Source of the DNA: Pseudorhodoplanes sp.
Lineage (GTDB): Bacteria; Pseudomonadota; Alphaproteobacteria; Rhizobiales; Xanthobacteraceae
DNA: 64,000 bases
Direction of reading: 5' to 3'
NCBI GenBank assembly: GCA_032027085.1
Contig: JAVSMS010000001.1
Location: forward strand, 1,318,332-1,382,331
The notes under the pieces are model-generated. The model worked only from the letters and a program-made list of their open reading frames with translations, was not told the DNA's origin and searched no databases. A program made the position numbers and the translations under genes. Below, one piece after another: positions 24,902 to 34,502 of the stretch; positions within the stretch are counted from its first letter, which is position 1; each line of letters starts with the position of its first letter.

Positions 24902-25372
24902 ATGCTTGCGGCCCTGCGGCGCGCCGACCCGGCCGGACTTGCGGCGGCGGCGCTGCTTATCACCGCATCGGCGATCATCGCCTGGGATACGTCCCGGCTG
25001 ACGGTGTCATCGGCTTACGGCCTCGGTCCGCAGGCAGTGCCGAATGTGATTGCGGCCGGTTTGTTCCTGCTCGGCATCGGCAATCTTGTCATGGCGATCC
25101 GGCGCGATTTGCCGCAACGTGACGACGCCGATCCGAAAGCCATCCTGCTCATTCTTGGCGGACTTGCCGCTTTGATGGCGCTGATTACGGCCGGCGCCGG
25201 ATTCATTCTGGCGACCGCAATCCTGTTCGCCTGCACCGCTGCCGGCTTCGGGCGCCGCGCCTTCGTCACCGACTTTGTCATCGGACTGGGACTGGGCGCT
25301 GTGATCTATCTCGTCTTTGTCAAATTGCTGACACTGACGCTGCCTGATGGTCCGCTCGAGCGGCTGTTGTGA
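24902..25372 (+). CDS. Tripartite tricarboxylate transporter small membrane subunit (TctB)
   Basis: A 156-residue membrane protein with four hydrophobic segments (about 11-28, 40-63, 80-101 and 125-147). This is the size and topology of TctB, which partners TctA. The conserved stretch YGLGPQAVPNVIAAGLFLLGIG is typical. It lies 2 bases after the binding-protein gene and 6 bases before the large subunit. No enzymatic motif is expected or seen. Confidence 0.88.
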   Translation: MLAALRRADPAGLAAAALLITASAIIAWDTSRLTVSSAYGLGPQAVPNVIAAGLFLLGIGNLVMAIRRDLPQRDDADPKAILLILGGLAALMALITAGAGFILATAILFACTAAGFGRRAFVTDFVIGLGLGAVIYLVFVKLLTLTLPDGPLERLL

Positions 25373-25378
25373 GCTGAC

Positions 25379-26879
25379 ATGGACGCGCTCGCCGCTCTTG
25401 GCCATGGCATGGCCGTTGCCCTGCAGCCGCTGAACCTGCTGTTCGCATTCATCGGCGTGTTGCTCGGCACCGCGGTCGGCGTCCTGCCAGGCATCGGCCC
25501 CGCGCTCACCGTCGCGCTGCTGCTGCCGGTCACTTACAAGCTTGATCCCGCAGGTTCCCTGATCATGTTCGCCGGCGTCTATTACGGCGGCATGTATGGC
25601 GGCTCGACCACCGCTATCCTGATCAACACGCCGGGCGAGAGCGCATCGATGGCGACGGCGCTTGAAGGCAACAAGATGGCGAAGGCCGGCCGTGGCGGCC
25701 CGGCGCTGGCGACAGCGGCCATCGGCTCGTTTGTTGCCGGCGGCATTGCGACACTCGGCATTGCCTTTCTCGCGCCATGGCTGGTCGAAATCGCGATCAG
25801 CTTCGGCCCGGAAGACTATTTCGCGCTGATGTGCCTCGCCTTCGTCACCGTGTCGGCGACCTTCGGCAATTCGCCGCTGCGCGGTTTGACCAGCCTGTTC
25901 ATCGGCCTCGCGCTCGGCCTTGTCGGCATCGACAAGCTGACCGGACAGGCGCGGCTCTCCTTCGGCCTGCCGGAAATGCTCGACGGCGTGGAGATCACGA
26001 CGCTGGCGGTCGGCCTCTTCGCGGTCGGCGAGGCACTCTATGTCGCGTCGCGCCGGAAGACCTCCGAAGAAACTGTCGAACCAGTCCGAGGATCACTGTG
26101 GATGACCAAGGACGACTGGAAGAGGTCGTGGAAACCATGGCTTCGCGGCACGTTCCTCGGTTTTCCAATCGGCGCATTGCCCGCCGGCGGCGCGGAAATC
26201 CCCACTTTTCTCTCCTATTCGACCGAAAAACGCCTTGCGCGGCATCCGGGAGATTTCGGCAAAGGCGCCATCGAAGGCGTCGCCGGCCCTGAAGCCGCCA
26301 ACAACGCCTCCGCCGCCGGCACACTGGTGCCGCTGCTGACGCTCGGCCTGCCGACATCGGCCACCGCCGCGATGATGCTCGCGGGTTTCCAGCAATATGG
26401 CCTCAATCCCGGCCCCCTTCTCTTTGCGGAAAAACCTGATCTGGTCTGGGGCCTCATCGCCAGCCTGTTCATCGCCAACGCGATGTTGCTGGTGCTGAAT
26501 TTGCCGCTGGTGGGCCTCTGGGTGCGCCTGCTGTCGATTCCACAGCCATGGCTCTATGCCGGCATTCCTCGCGTTCGCCGTCACCGGCACGCTCGCCGCC
26601 AAGCCGTCGGTGATCGAAGTGCTGATGCTCACCATTTTCGGCGTCATGGGCTTTCTCATGCGCCGCTACGATTATCCCATCGCGCCGGTGGTGGTCGGTC
26701 TGATCCTCGGGCCGATGGCGGAAAGCCAGTTGCGCCGCGCCTTGTCGATCAGCCTCGGCGATCCGCTGGTGCTGCTGCAGAGTCCGATCTCGGCGACGCT
26801 GTTGGCGATTTCGCTCGTCGCCTTGGTCGCGCCCTTCGTGATCAAAAAGCTTGCCGCGTTCAGACCGCAAGACGATTGA
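25379..26879 (+). CDS. Tripartite tricarboxylate transporter large subunit (TctA), apparent frameshift
   Basis: The large inner-membrane subunit, about 500 residues when reconstructed. The first 394 codons read as Tct[61 protein letters not shown], then PWLYAGI. At about 26567 the reading frame changes: the same frame continues as Arg/His-rich non-membrane sequence to a stop at 26912-26914, whereas the +1 frame carries the expected C terminus ([40 protein letters not shown]) to 26879. One extra C in ATTCCTCGCG explains it. Either the gene is broken, which would disable the transporter, or the base is a sequencing error. Confidence 0.8.
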
Positions 26880-27008
26880 TATCCAAGCAATATCAGCCGC
26901 TTACGATCTATTAAGTTAAACACCGAACCGATTCTTAAAGGCTTCTTGCTAGGTCTTCCACCACAGGGAACGCGCCGCAAAGAACAAGGGCGCAGGCGGA
27001 GGCGTTAA

Positions 27009-28397
27009 GTGGCACTCACCGGACATCATCCGGGGCAGGTTTCGGCGCGCGTTGCGTTCGCCGCGCTGACCGCGCGTCTGCGGCATCTGCTTTCAGGTCA
27101 GGGCGACCGCTCGCTGGCCCGCCGTGCCGCCGGCACCGCATTCCTCATCCGCATTATCAGCGCCGTGCTCGCCTATCTGTCGCAGATCGTGCTGGCGCGC
27201 TGGCTCGGCACCCATGAATTCGGCATCTTCGTCTATGTCTGGACGTGGGTGATGATGCTCGGCGGCGCCGTCGATCTCGGCCTTGCCTCTTCTGCCCAGC
27301 GTTTCATTCCGAACTACACGGAAGCGCGCGCGACGGACCAGCTCCGCGGTTTTCTCTCCGGCAGCCGTTGGCTCGCCTTCGCGACCGCAACGGCCTTGTC
27401 GGTGATCGCTTTCAGCGTGCTGCATCTGTTGGAGCCATGGCTGGAGGATCACACCTTCGTCCCGCTCGCCATCGCCTGCCTGATCCTTCCAATGTACGGC
27501 CTGCTGCATGTGCAGGACGGCATTGCGCGCTCGTATAACTGGATCAATCTCGCGCTGGTGCCGCCTTTCATCATCCGCCAGGTCTTGTTGCTCGCGCTTC
27601 TTGGCGGCGCTTATGCACTCGGATACGCGACCGATGCCACCACCGCCATTGTCGCGTCCGCAATCTCGATCTGGGTCACCGCCTTCGGGCAGATGTTGCT
27701 TCTGAACCGCAGGCTGGCGGCAGCAATCGGCAAGGGCGACAAGATCTACGAAGTCGGACGCTGGGTCGCGATTTCGCTGCCGATGTTCATGGTCGACGGC
27801 ATTTATCTTCTGCTGATGTATGTCGACGTGCTGATGCTGAAGCAGTTCCGTCCGCCGGAGGAAGTTGCAATCTACTATGCAGGCGCCAAGACGCTGGCGC
27901 TGGTCGCTTTCGTCTATTTCGCTGTCGTCGCCGCCTCCTCGCACAAATTTTCCGAGTATTTCGCCGCCGGCGACCGCCAGCAGCTTGCCGGTTTCCTCGC
28001 CGCTTCCATCCGATGGACTTTCTGGCCGTCGCTCGCGGCCACCATCAGCATTCTCGCCTTCGGGCTGCCCATGCTGCGCTTGTTCGGCGAACAATACACG
28101 CAGGCCTATGGCCTGATGTTCGTTCTTGCCATCGGCTTTCTCGCGCGCGCGTCCATCGGTCCGGGCGAGCGCTTCCTCAACATGCTCGGCGAACAAAAGA
28201 TTTGCGCCGCCATTGTCGCGACCGCCTTCGCGGCGAATGTCGCTCTCGGCTTCATCCTCATCCCGTACTTCGGGATGATGGGCGCGGCGATCTCGACCAC
28301 CGCCGCCTTCGTCGTTGAATCTGCGTTGATCTTTGCCGTCGCCAAGAGGCGCCTTGGCTATCATCTCTTCATTTGGGGCGGAGCGAAAGCGCAATGA
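27009..28397 (+). CDS. Polysaccharide flippase (MATE/Wzx-like, MOP superfamily)
   Basis: A 462-residue membrane protein with about 12-14 hydrophobic segments. The opening AAGTAFLIRIISAVLAYLSQIVLARWLGTHEFGIFVYVW is characteristic of polysaccharide transport proteins that flip lipid-linked glycans. Charged loops such as FIPNYTEARATDQLRGFL and the C-terminal cationic end fit. It starts at a GTG with GGCGGAGG upstream. Its stop overlaps the next gene by 4 bases, so the pair belongs to one operon. No glycosyltransferases or polymerase are adjacent, so the exported glycan is unknown. Confidence 0.85.
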   Translation: MALTGHHPGQVSARVAFAALTARLRHLLSGQGDRSLARRAAGTAFLIRIISAVLAYLSQIVLARWLGTHEFGIFVYVWTWVMMLGGAVDLGLASSAQRFIPNYTEARATDQLRGFLSGSRWLAFATATALSVIAFSVLHLLEPWLEDHTFVPLAIACLILPMYGLLHVQDGIARSYNWINLALVPPFIIRQVLLLALLGGAYALGYATDATTAIVASAISIWVTAFGQMLLLNRRLAAAIGKGDKIYEVGRWVAISLPMFMVDGIYLLLMYVDVLMLKQFRPPEEVAIYYAGAKTLALVAFVYFAVVAASSHKFSEYFAAGDRQQLAGFLAASIRWTFWPSLAATISILAFGLPMLRLFGEQYTQAYGLMFVLAIGFLARASIGPGERFLNMLGEQKICAAIVATAFAANVALGFILIPYFGMMGAAISTTAAFVVESALIFAVAKRRLGYHLFIWGGAKAQ

Positions 28398-29566
28398 CGA
28401 CGATGCTCGCCCCCGCCACCCGAACACTGCGCGCCTATTGGCGACCGCTGAGCTCGCTTGCCGCGATTGCCGACGAATGGCGCGATCTCGCAAAGCGGGC
28501 GCTGCAGCCGAACGTCTTCTATGATCCCGATTTCGCCTTGCCCGCTGCAGATGTCTTTGGAGAGGACGTAGGCGCGGTGCTGGTGCGCAGCAGCGACGGT
28601 GTGCTGCGCGGTTTTTTTCCGGCGCGACCGGAACTGCATCGCTATGGCATCGTATCCGGCGTGATTGCCGGCTGGACGCATCCTTACGCGCCGCTGGGTT
28701 TGCCGCTGGTCGACCGCGAGCAGCCCGAAGACATTCTCAACGCATGGCTTGACCATCTGGCGCGCGAGCGGGGCGCGCGGCTGCTGATGCTTCCCTATGT
28801 GCCGGAAGGCGGCGCCTTCGCGCCGGTGCTGCAGGAGGTCCTGCAAAGTCGTGGCCTTGCCAGCGCGGCCTTCGGCGAGCATGCCCGAGCGCTGCTTGCA
28901 CCGGGGGAAGATCGCTCCGGCTATATCGCCAGGTCTGTCAGCGCCAAGCTCCGCAAGGAACTCGGCCGCAAGCGGCGTCGGCTCGCCGAGATCGGCGACG
29001 TGGTGCGGGACTCCGCGTCCGATGCGTTTGCGGCGGGAACGTTCGCGCAGGAATTCCTCACGCTCGAGGAAAAAGGCTGGAAAGGCCGCGCGGGCACCGC
29101 CGCCGCCCGAAATCAGGCCATCCGTCAATTCCTGCAGAATGCCATCACCGGACTTGCGCGGCGCGGACTGGTACGTGCCGACCGGCTCTCTGTCGGGGGC
29201 CAGCCTGCGGCCGTGACTCTGCTCCTGCGCAGCGGGGACGCCGCGTGGCTCTGGAAGATCGCCTATGACGAGAGCTTCGCCCGTTTCTCGCCGGGCGTGC
29301 AACTGACTCGCGATCTGACCGAGTCACTGCTGGGGGACGTCACCATCGCTGCGGCAGACTCCTGCGCCACCCCGGATCATCCGATGATCGATCATTTATG
29401 GCGGGAACGTCTGGTTCTCTCCGATCGCCTGATCGCCTTGCGGCCGGGCGACAGCGTCCGTTTCGGCCTCGCCTGCAATCTCGAGACCTTGCGCCGCACC
29501 GCCATAGGCGCGGCGCGGTCCATCCGCAACACGATCAGGCGCGCTCCCGCAGCAGACGGCGAATGA
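28394..29566 (+). CDS. GNAT-type acyltransferase (CelD/BcsL, FemAB-like)
   Basis: A 390-residue soluble protein with the double-GNAT layout of CelD/BcsL and FemAB-like enzymes: an N-terminal half with LAAIADEWRDLAKRALQPNVFYDPDFALPAA and a C-terminal acetyltransferase core with FLTLEEKGWKGRAGTAAARN and AAVTLLLRSGDAAWLWKIAYDESFARFSPGVQLTRDL. These proteins transfer acyl groups to polysaccharides or other envelope molecules. Its ATG overlaps the flippase stop, which suggests it modifies the exported glycan or precursor. Its 3' end overlaps the converging acyl-CoA synthetase gene by 32 bases. Confidence 0.78.
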   Translation: MTTMLAPATRTLRAYWRPLSSLAAIADEWRDLAKRALQPNVFYDPDFALPAADVFGEDVGAVLVRSSDGVLRGFFPARPELHRYGIVSGVIAGWTHPYAPLGLPLVDREQPEDILNAWLDHLARERGARLLMLPYVPEGGAFAPVLQEVLQSRGLASAAFGEHARALLAPGEDRSGYIARSVSAKLRKELGRKRRRLAEIGDVVRDSASDAFAAGTFAQEFLTLEEKGWKGRAGTAAARNQAIRQFLQNAITGLARRGLVRADRLSVGGQPAAVTLLLRSGDAAWLWKIAYDESFARFSPGVQLTRDLTESLLGDVTIAAADSCATPDHPMIDHLWRERLVLSDRLIALRPGDSVRFGLACNLETLRRTAIGAARSIRNTIRRAPAADGE

Positions 29567-31151
29567 TCTTGCCGGTCGTGGTCATCGGCATCTGATCGAT
29601 GAAGGCGATCTCGCGCGGATATTCGTGGGCTGACAATCGCTCCTTGACGAAACTCTGCAATTCGCCCGCCAGCGCTTCGGAGGGCATGTGGCCGTCTTTC
29701 AGCACAATGAATGCCTTCACGATTTCGGTGCGTACGGGATCGGGCTTGCCGATGGCCGCGGCGAGCGCAACCGCGGGATGACCGAGCAGACAATCCTCGA
29801 TCTCCGTCGGCCCAATGCGGTAGCCCGCCGAGGTGATCACATCGTCATCGCGGCCGACGAAATGAAAGTAGCCATCCTCATCAATCATTCCCTGGTCGCC
29901 GGTCGTCATCCAGTCGCCGATGAACTTGTCGCGCGTTGCTTCCGGCCGGTCCCAGTATTCGAGGAACATGACCGGGTTTGGCCGCTTCACCGCGATCTGC
30001 CCGAGCTTACCAGCCGGCAGCGCCATGCCGTCGCCGTCGATCACGGCCACCTCGTGCCCGGGCACCGGCTTGCCGATTGCGCCGGGCCGCGACACTCCGA
30101 GCATCGCGCAGGATGACAGTACCAGATTGCATTCGGTCTGGCCGTAGAACTCATTGATGGTCAGGCCGAAGGCGTCGCGTCCCCATTCCAGCGTCTCCGC
30201 ACCCAGGGATTCACCGCCGGACCCGACGCTGCGCAAGGCGATGTCATGGCGGCCGCGCGGACTTTGCACCGATCGCAGCATGCGCAAGGCCGTGGGCGGG
30301 ATGAACGCGTTGCGCACGCCTTGGCGCGCCATGAGCCAATAGGCCTGTTCGGGATCGAACTTGTCGAAACGATGCGACACCACCGGCACACCGAAATGCA
30401 ATGACGGCAGCAGGGCATCCAGCAGACCGCCGGCCCAGGCCCAGTCCGCCGGCGTCCAGAAGCGGTCTCCCGGCTGCGGGAAAAAATCATGCGGCATCTC
30501 GATGCCGGGCAGATGCCCGAGCAACACGCGATGCGCATGCAACGCCCCCTTGGGCTGGCCGGTCGTCCCCGACGTGTAGATCATCATCGCCGGATCGTCG
30601 GCCGCGGTGTCTGCAGGCGTGAACTCTGCCGAAGCGCGTTGCAGCGTCGCATGGAAATCCAGCGCCCCCTGATCCGCGCCATTCAATGACAGGATCAGCT
30701 TGAGATTGGGGAGCTGACCGCAGAGGCTCGCGACTTTCGTCAAGCCCTGCGCGTTGGTCAGCAGCACCTTGGCGCCGGAATTCTGCAACCTGTAGGACAG
30801 CGCTTCGACGCCGAACAACAAGGCGAGCGGCAAGGCGACGGCGCCGAGCTTGTAGATGCCGACATGCGCCGCTGCCACTTCCGGCGATTGCGGCAGCAGG
30901 ATCGCCACCCGATCGCCGCGCGCGACGCCATGCGCACGCAGCACATTGGCGAGGCGGTTGGACGTCCCTCTCAACCAGTCATAGCTGACATTGTCAGTAC
31001 GGCCATCTCCATGCACATGCAGGATGGCGAGGCGCTCCGGCTCCTGCTCCGCCCAGCGGTCACAGACATCGACGCCGATATTGTAGCGCGCCGGCACCTG
31101 CCAGCGGAATTGGCGGATGAGATCGTCATAAGTGTCGGCGCGGGCAAGCAT
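29535..31151 (-). CDS. Acyl-CoA synthetase (AMP-binding, acetyl/medium-chain type)
   Basis: A 538-residue acyl-adenylate-forming enzyme. The P-loop is MMIYTSGTTGQPKGALHAH (about 187-205), the A5-like motif is NEFYGQTECNLV, the hinge region reads TTGDQGMIDEDGYFHFVGRDDDVITSAGYRIGPTEIE, and the catalytic Lys sits in TTTGKIIRRLLRERA at the very end. The hinge with ITSAGYRIGP is like acetyl-CoA and medium-chain synthetases. I start at MLARADTYDDL because the sequence before it begins at a TTG without a ribosome site. The substrate is not determined. It is convergent with the acyltransferase gene and downstream of the CAP-domain lipoprotein gene. Confidence 0.88.
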   Translation of the reverse strand: MLARADTYDDLIRQFRWQVPARYNIGVDVCDRWAEQEPERLAILHVHGDGRTDNVSYDWLRGTSNRLANVLRAHGVARGDRVAILLPQSPEVAAAHVGIYKLGAVALPLALLFGVEALSYRLQNSGAKVLLTNAQGLTKVASLCGQLPNLKLILSLNGADQGALDFHATLQRASAEFTPADTAADDPAMMIYTSGTTGQPKGALHAHRVLLGHLPGIEMPHDFFPQPGDRFWTPADWAWAGGLLDALLPSLHFGVPVVSHRFDKFDPEQAYWLMARQGVRNAFIPPTALRMLRSVQSPRGRHDIALRSVGSGGESLGAETLEWGRDAFGLTINEFYGQTECNLVLSSCAMLGVSRPGAIGKPVPGHEVAVIDGDGMALPAGKLGQIAVKRPNPVMFLEYWDRPEATRDKFIGDWMTTGDQGMIDEDGYFHFVGRDDDVITSAGYRIGPTEIEDCLLGHPAVALAAAIGKPDPVRTEIVKAFIVLKDGHMPSEALAGELQSFVKERLSAHEYPREIAFIDQMPMTTTGKIIRRLLRERA

Positions 31152-31285
31152 GCGGGGCAGAACGCTATCAAGTGGGCCGGATTGTGCCAACGGGTCCGGG
31201 CACAGCGAGGCCGCCGGCGAAATCCGGGGACAAGCCTCCCCGCCGCACCCCGATGTCGTTTCGCTTCATCCGGGCCAGAGGCCGA

Positions 31286-31816
31286 TCAACTCGATGCATC
31301 GTCGGGCGTCGCCATGATCAGCGCCCAGAACACTCGGTATTTGGTGTTGGGAACATAGACCGCCGCGATCCCCATTCTCGTCGCGCCGCGCAGCAGCATG
31401 TTGGCCTTGTGCGGCGGGGAATCGCGCCAGCCGGAAAAAGCCTCCGCCAAGGTGTGGTAGCCGGCGCCGATATTCTCGGCCCCGGTCTTGGCATCATAAC
31501 CGGACCGGCGCAGGCGCTCCTTGAAGCTGCCAGCTACGTTGTGATCCAGCTTGTCCTTGGTGGCCATGGCGCGCGCCTGCTGCTCGGCCATCTGCATCAG
31601 CGCCGGATCGAGCGAGACCGGGCCGAGCCCGTGATTTTGCCGATAGCCGGAAATCATCGACGCGGCGGCGGCCGGATCGAGTTGCCCGCCCTTGGTAAGG
31701 TTCTGGTAAAAGCTCGGCTGCGAGGGAATTTGCTCGGATGCGCAGGCGCCAAGCGCCAGCGCCGCAACAAGGGCGACGGCCCGCAGAACGCGTTCCGGCA
31801 ACAGCATGGATGTCAT
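31286..31816 (-). CDS. CAP-domain (SCP/PR1-like) lipoprotein
   Basis: A 176-residue secreted protein. The N terminus is a lipoprotein signal with lipobox LGAC ending at C25, so it should be lipid-anchored in the envelope. The rest is a bacterial CAP domain: MISGYRQNHGLGPVSLDPALMQMAEQQARAMA, DHNVAGSFKERLRRSGYDAKTGAENIGAGYHTLAEAFSGWRDSPPHKANML, with the conserved His, Glu (GAENI) and SPPHKANML site. Bacterial CAP proteins have no agreed biochemical role. The start at MTSMLLPERV gives a normal signal sequence. Confidence 0.88.
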   Translation of the reverse strand: MTSMLLPERVLRAVALVAALALGACASEQIPSQPSFYQNLTKGGQLDPAAAASMISGYRQNHGLGPVSLDPALMQMAEQQARAMATKDKLDHNVAGSFKERLRRSGYDAKTGAENIGAGYHTLAEAFSGWRDSPPHKANMLLRGATRMGIAAVYVPNTKYRVFWALIMATPDDASS

Positions 31817-31881
31817 CGATAGGCTCCCGATCCCGGAACAAACTTGGCTGCAAAATGATGACGGAAGGGTGAAGATGAGGG

Positions 31882-34314
31882 TCAGGACGGCTTTGCCGCC
31901 TTGCCCGGTTTCGACTCTCTATGATCCAGCTCGCGCACGGCGATCTCCCGCTGCGGGAACGGTATCAATATCCCCTCGGCGCGAAAGCGCTGCAGAATGG
32001 CAAAATAGAGATCGCTCTTCACGCTGCCGCCGTCACCGATATTACGCACCACCCCACCAAGCTCGAAATTGATTGCACTTTCGGCGAAGCCGGTAATGAG
32101 AGCGACTGGAGCCGGCGACTGCATCAGGCGGGGATGAGCTTTGGCAATGTCGAGCAGAATGTCGCGCACTTTTTCGACGTCGCTGTCATAGGAGACGCCG
32201 ACCTTCACCACAATGCGGCTGAAGGTATTGGCGTGCGTCCAGTTCTTGACCACGCCGGTTATCAGCTCCGAATTCGGAATGATGACACTGGCATTGTCGC
32301 CGGTCTCGATTTCGGTCGCGCGCACATGGATGCGTTGCACGCGACCCTCCTCGCCTTTGACATTGATGATGTCGCCGACCCGGATCGGACGCTCGGCGAG
32401 CAGGATGAGGCCGGAAACGAAATTTGACACCACCGACTGCAGACCGAAACCGATGCCGATCGACAGCGCGCCGGCGATGATTGTGATCTTCTGAAAATCC
32501 AGCCCCATCTGAGCGAGCGCCAGCATCAGCGCGGCGATAACGCCGACATAGCCGAAGATGGTTGAGACGGAATTTTGCAGGCCGGGCTCCAGCGTCGTGC
32601 GCGGCAGAAAGCGCGTGGCGAGCCAGCGCTGCACGGCGCGTGTCGCCACAACGCCGACCAGCAAGATCAGGAACGCAGTCAGGATTGCGGTGACCGAGAT
32701 GGTGACATCGCCGATACGGAAGCCAAAGGCGGCGTCGCGGACCACTCCGAAGAAATCAGCCGCGAACAGTCCCCATGGTCCGAGCAGCGGCAGCAGGACA
32801 ACGAGGATCAGCATCACCCGCAGCACCGCCGACAATAAAGTGCCCAGCAGCTCGATGGAGCGCGGCTTCAGGCCGAAGAAACCGGCAATTGCGCGGCCGC
32901 GCGGCGTATTCGCGGTCAGGACCTCAGTGAACAGCGCATCTGTGAATGTCAGCAGGATGTAGAGTGCGCCGATAACGCCGACCGCGACCAGGAAGCGGCC
33001 GGAGAGAAAGCCGGCGAAAGCGATGAAGCCGGTCGCCAGGGAAACGACAATGCCAACCACCAGCAACCAGCCGGCGCCGCGCAGCCAATGCGCCCCGCCG
33101 ATGACGTCATTTCCGTCGTCATCCTGGACCGATCCGATCTTGATCAGAAAGTGCGCGAGCAAGAAGGCGATGGCGATTGAGAACAGGGCCGAGGTTGCGA
33201 TCGTCAGCGACACTTGCGCGACAACCGTTCGCTGGACGATCGTTACGAAGACGATGACGGCAAGAATTCGCGCCGCCCAGACCATATGTCGGGTGACAAG
33301 CCGCGCCGTCTCGTCCGACACGTTGAGCAGGCGGTGTTCGCCGTCATTGGGAGCGAATAATCCTGTTGCAACGCCGCGACCAAACGCAGCGAGCCCGACG
33401 GCGACAATGAGACCACGCGCCATTTCCATGATGCGCGGCGGCACCAGGCCAAAGCTGTCGAGCACAAGGACCGCAATTCCGACCATGGCGGGTGCAATCA
33501 GGGCGACGCGCAGCAACGTGGTCAGCGCGTAGAAGGACTTGGCAAAGCGCGTGCCGGATATTGCCGGCCGAAGATCAAGGCTCTGCAGCCAACGCCCGGC
33601 CATGGCGCCTATGCCGCAGAGCGCCAGCAGAGTGAGCAGCGCAGCGACAATGCTTCCGATCCCGCCATTGGCGAGCGCATAGTTCCACCAGGACTGTCCC
33701 AGATAGAAAATGCCGCGCAAATCGTCCGGCGCCGCGCGTGCGGCTTGTGTCCAGAACGAGGGATCAAGCGCACTGGAGGAACGCCCCAGCAATCGCTGTG
33801 TAAAAAGATTGCGCCGGCGTTCGGTGATGCGTTTGGCGAGGTCGTCGGCGCGCAGAACCAACAGGCGAGCCTGCTTCACCCCGCCGTCAAGCACGGCGCG
33901 TCGCTGGGTGAGCTGCGTTCGTTCGGCGGCCAGCGGTGCTTCTTCCGGGGGAGCACCGGCCGCCGGCGGATCACCGATCTGCTTCAGACGCGTCTCGACA
34001 TCGGCCAGCCGCCGCTCCAGCGTTTCGATCGCTTCTCGCAACTCGCCGCGTAGAGGTTCGAGGCTGCCGCGGGTCTCGCTCAGGACATCGTCGGCCAATT
34101 CGTCGCGTTGAAGCGTGGATTCGAGCTGATCGAGGGCCAGCTTGCCCGGTTCGAGGCTGGACAAGGGATCGGGCGCAGCATTCTGGGCCTGCGCCTGTTG
34201 CGGGGCCAGAAATTGCGCGGAACCTGTCGCCATGAAAACAAGCAGCAAAGCCGCTGCCAGCGGCGCAACAGCCCATTGGCGCCGGGCCAATCGAATTGAC
34301 ATACCTTTTCCCAT
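31882..34314 (-). CDS. DUF3772 domain-containing MscS family mechanosensitive channel
   Basis: A large MscS-type channel of about 810 residues in the inner membrane. A signal sequence or first membrane helix (about 10-40) is followed by a periplasmic, helical DUF3772 region rich in Glu/Arg (LDQLESTLQRDELADDVLSETR), roughly ten membrane segments, and the MscS pore-lining helix and beta domain: ALMLALAQMGLDFQKITIIAGALSIGIGFGLQSVVSNFVSGLILLAERPIRVGDIINV. The C terminus ends PQREIAVRELDHRESKPGK. Large MscS members of this class protect against osmotic down-shock. The start at 34314 or the ATG 12 bases later are both possible. It is divergent from the hydroxybutyrate dehydrogenase gene (188 bases). 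Confidence 0.9.
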   Translation of the reverse strand: MGKGMSIRLARRQWAVAPLAAALLLVFMATGSAQFLAPQQAQAQNAAPDPLSSLEPGKLALDQLESTLQRDELADDVLSETRGSLEPLRGELREAIETLERRLADVETRLKQIGDPPAAGAPPEEAPLAAERTQLTQRRAVLDGGVKQARLLVLRADDLAKRITERRRNLFTQRLLGRSSSALDPSFWTQAARAAPDDLRGIFYLGQSWWNYALANGGIGSIVAALLTLLALCGIGAMAGRWLQSLDLRPAISGTRFAKSFYALTTLLRVALIAPAMVGIAVLVLDSFGLVPPRIMEMARGLIVAVGLAAFGRGVATGLFAPNDGEHRLLNVSDETARLVTRHMVWAARILAVIVFVTIVQRTVVAQVSLTIATSALFSIAIAFLLAHFLIKIGSVQDDDGNDVIGGAHWLRGAGWLLVVGIVVSLATGFIAFAGFLSGRFLVAVGVIGALYILLTFTDALFTEVLTANTPRGRAIAGFFGLKPRSIELLGTLLSAVLRVMLILVVLLPLLGPWGLFAADFFGVVRDAAFGFRIGDVTISVTAILTAFLILLVGVVATRAVQRWLATRFLPRTTLEPGLQNSVSTIFGYVGVIAALMLALAQMGLDFQKITIIAGALSIGIGFGLQSVVSNFVSGLILLAERPIRVGDIINVKGEEGRVQRIHVRATEIETGDNASVIIPNSELITGVVKNWTHANTFSRIVVKVGVSYDSDVEKVRDILLDIAKAHPRLMQSPAPVALITGFAESAINFELGGVVRNIGDGGSVKSDLYFAILQRFRAEGILIPFPQREIAVRELDHRESKPGKAAKPS

Positions 34315-34502
34315 GTGAGCGGTCTCTCGCCGGACCCGGGTGTTGTCAAGAAAAGAGGCAAAATCAGGGGGTTTTGCGCAGAGGGCGGCAAAACAGGGCT
34401 GCATGGCCGCATTTGTGAAGTCTGAGGCGCGGTGGCATAGGAGTTGGCAAAGCCGGAGCGGCCGATTTCGACCCTCCGGCCGACATTTCACGGAAGAGTC
34501 CC

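Noticed and set aside
27093-28493. 466-codon frame antisense to the flippase gene
   Set aside because: Very rich in Glu, Arg, Asp and Gln, the mirror of a membrane protein's codons; the sense strand gives ordered membrane helices.
27300-31151. Capsule or exopolysaccharide gene cluster around the flippase
   Set aside because: No glycosyltransferase, polymerase or chain-length gene is adjacent; only the acyltransferase is coupled.
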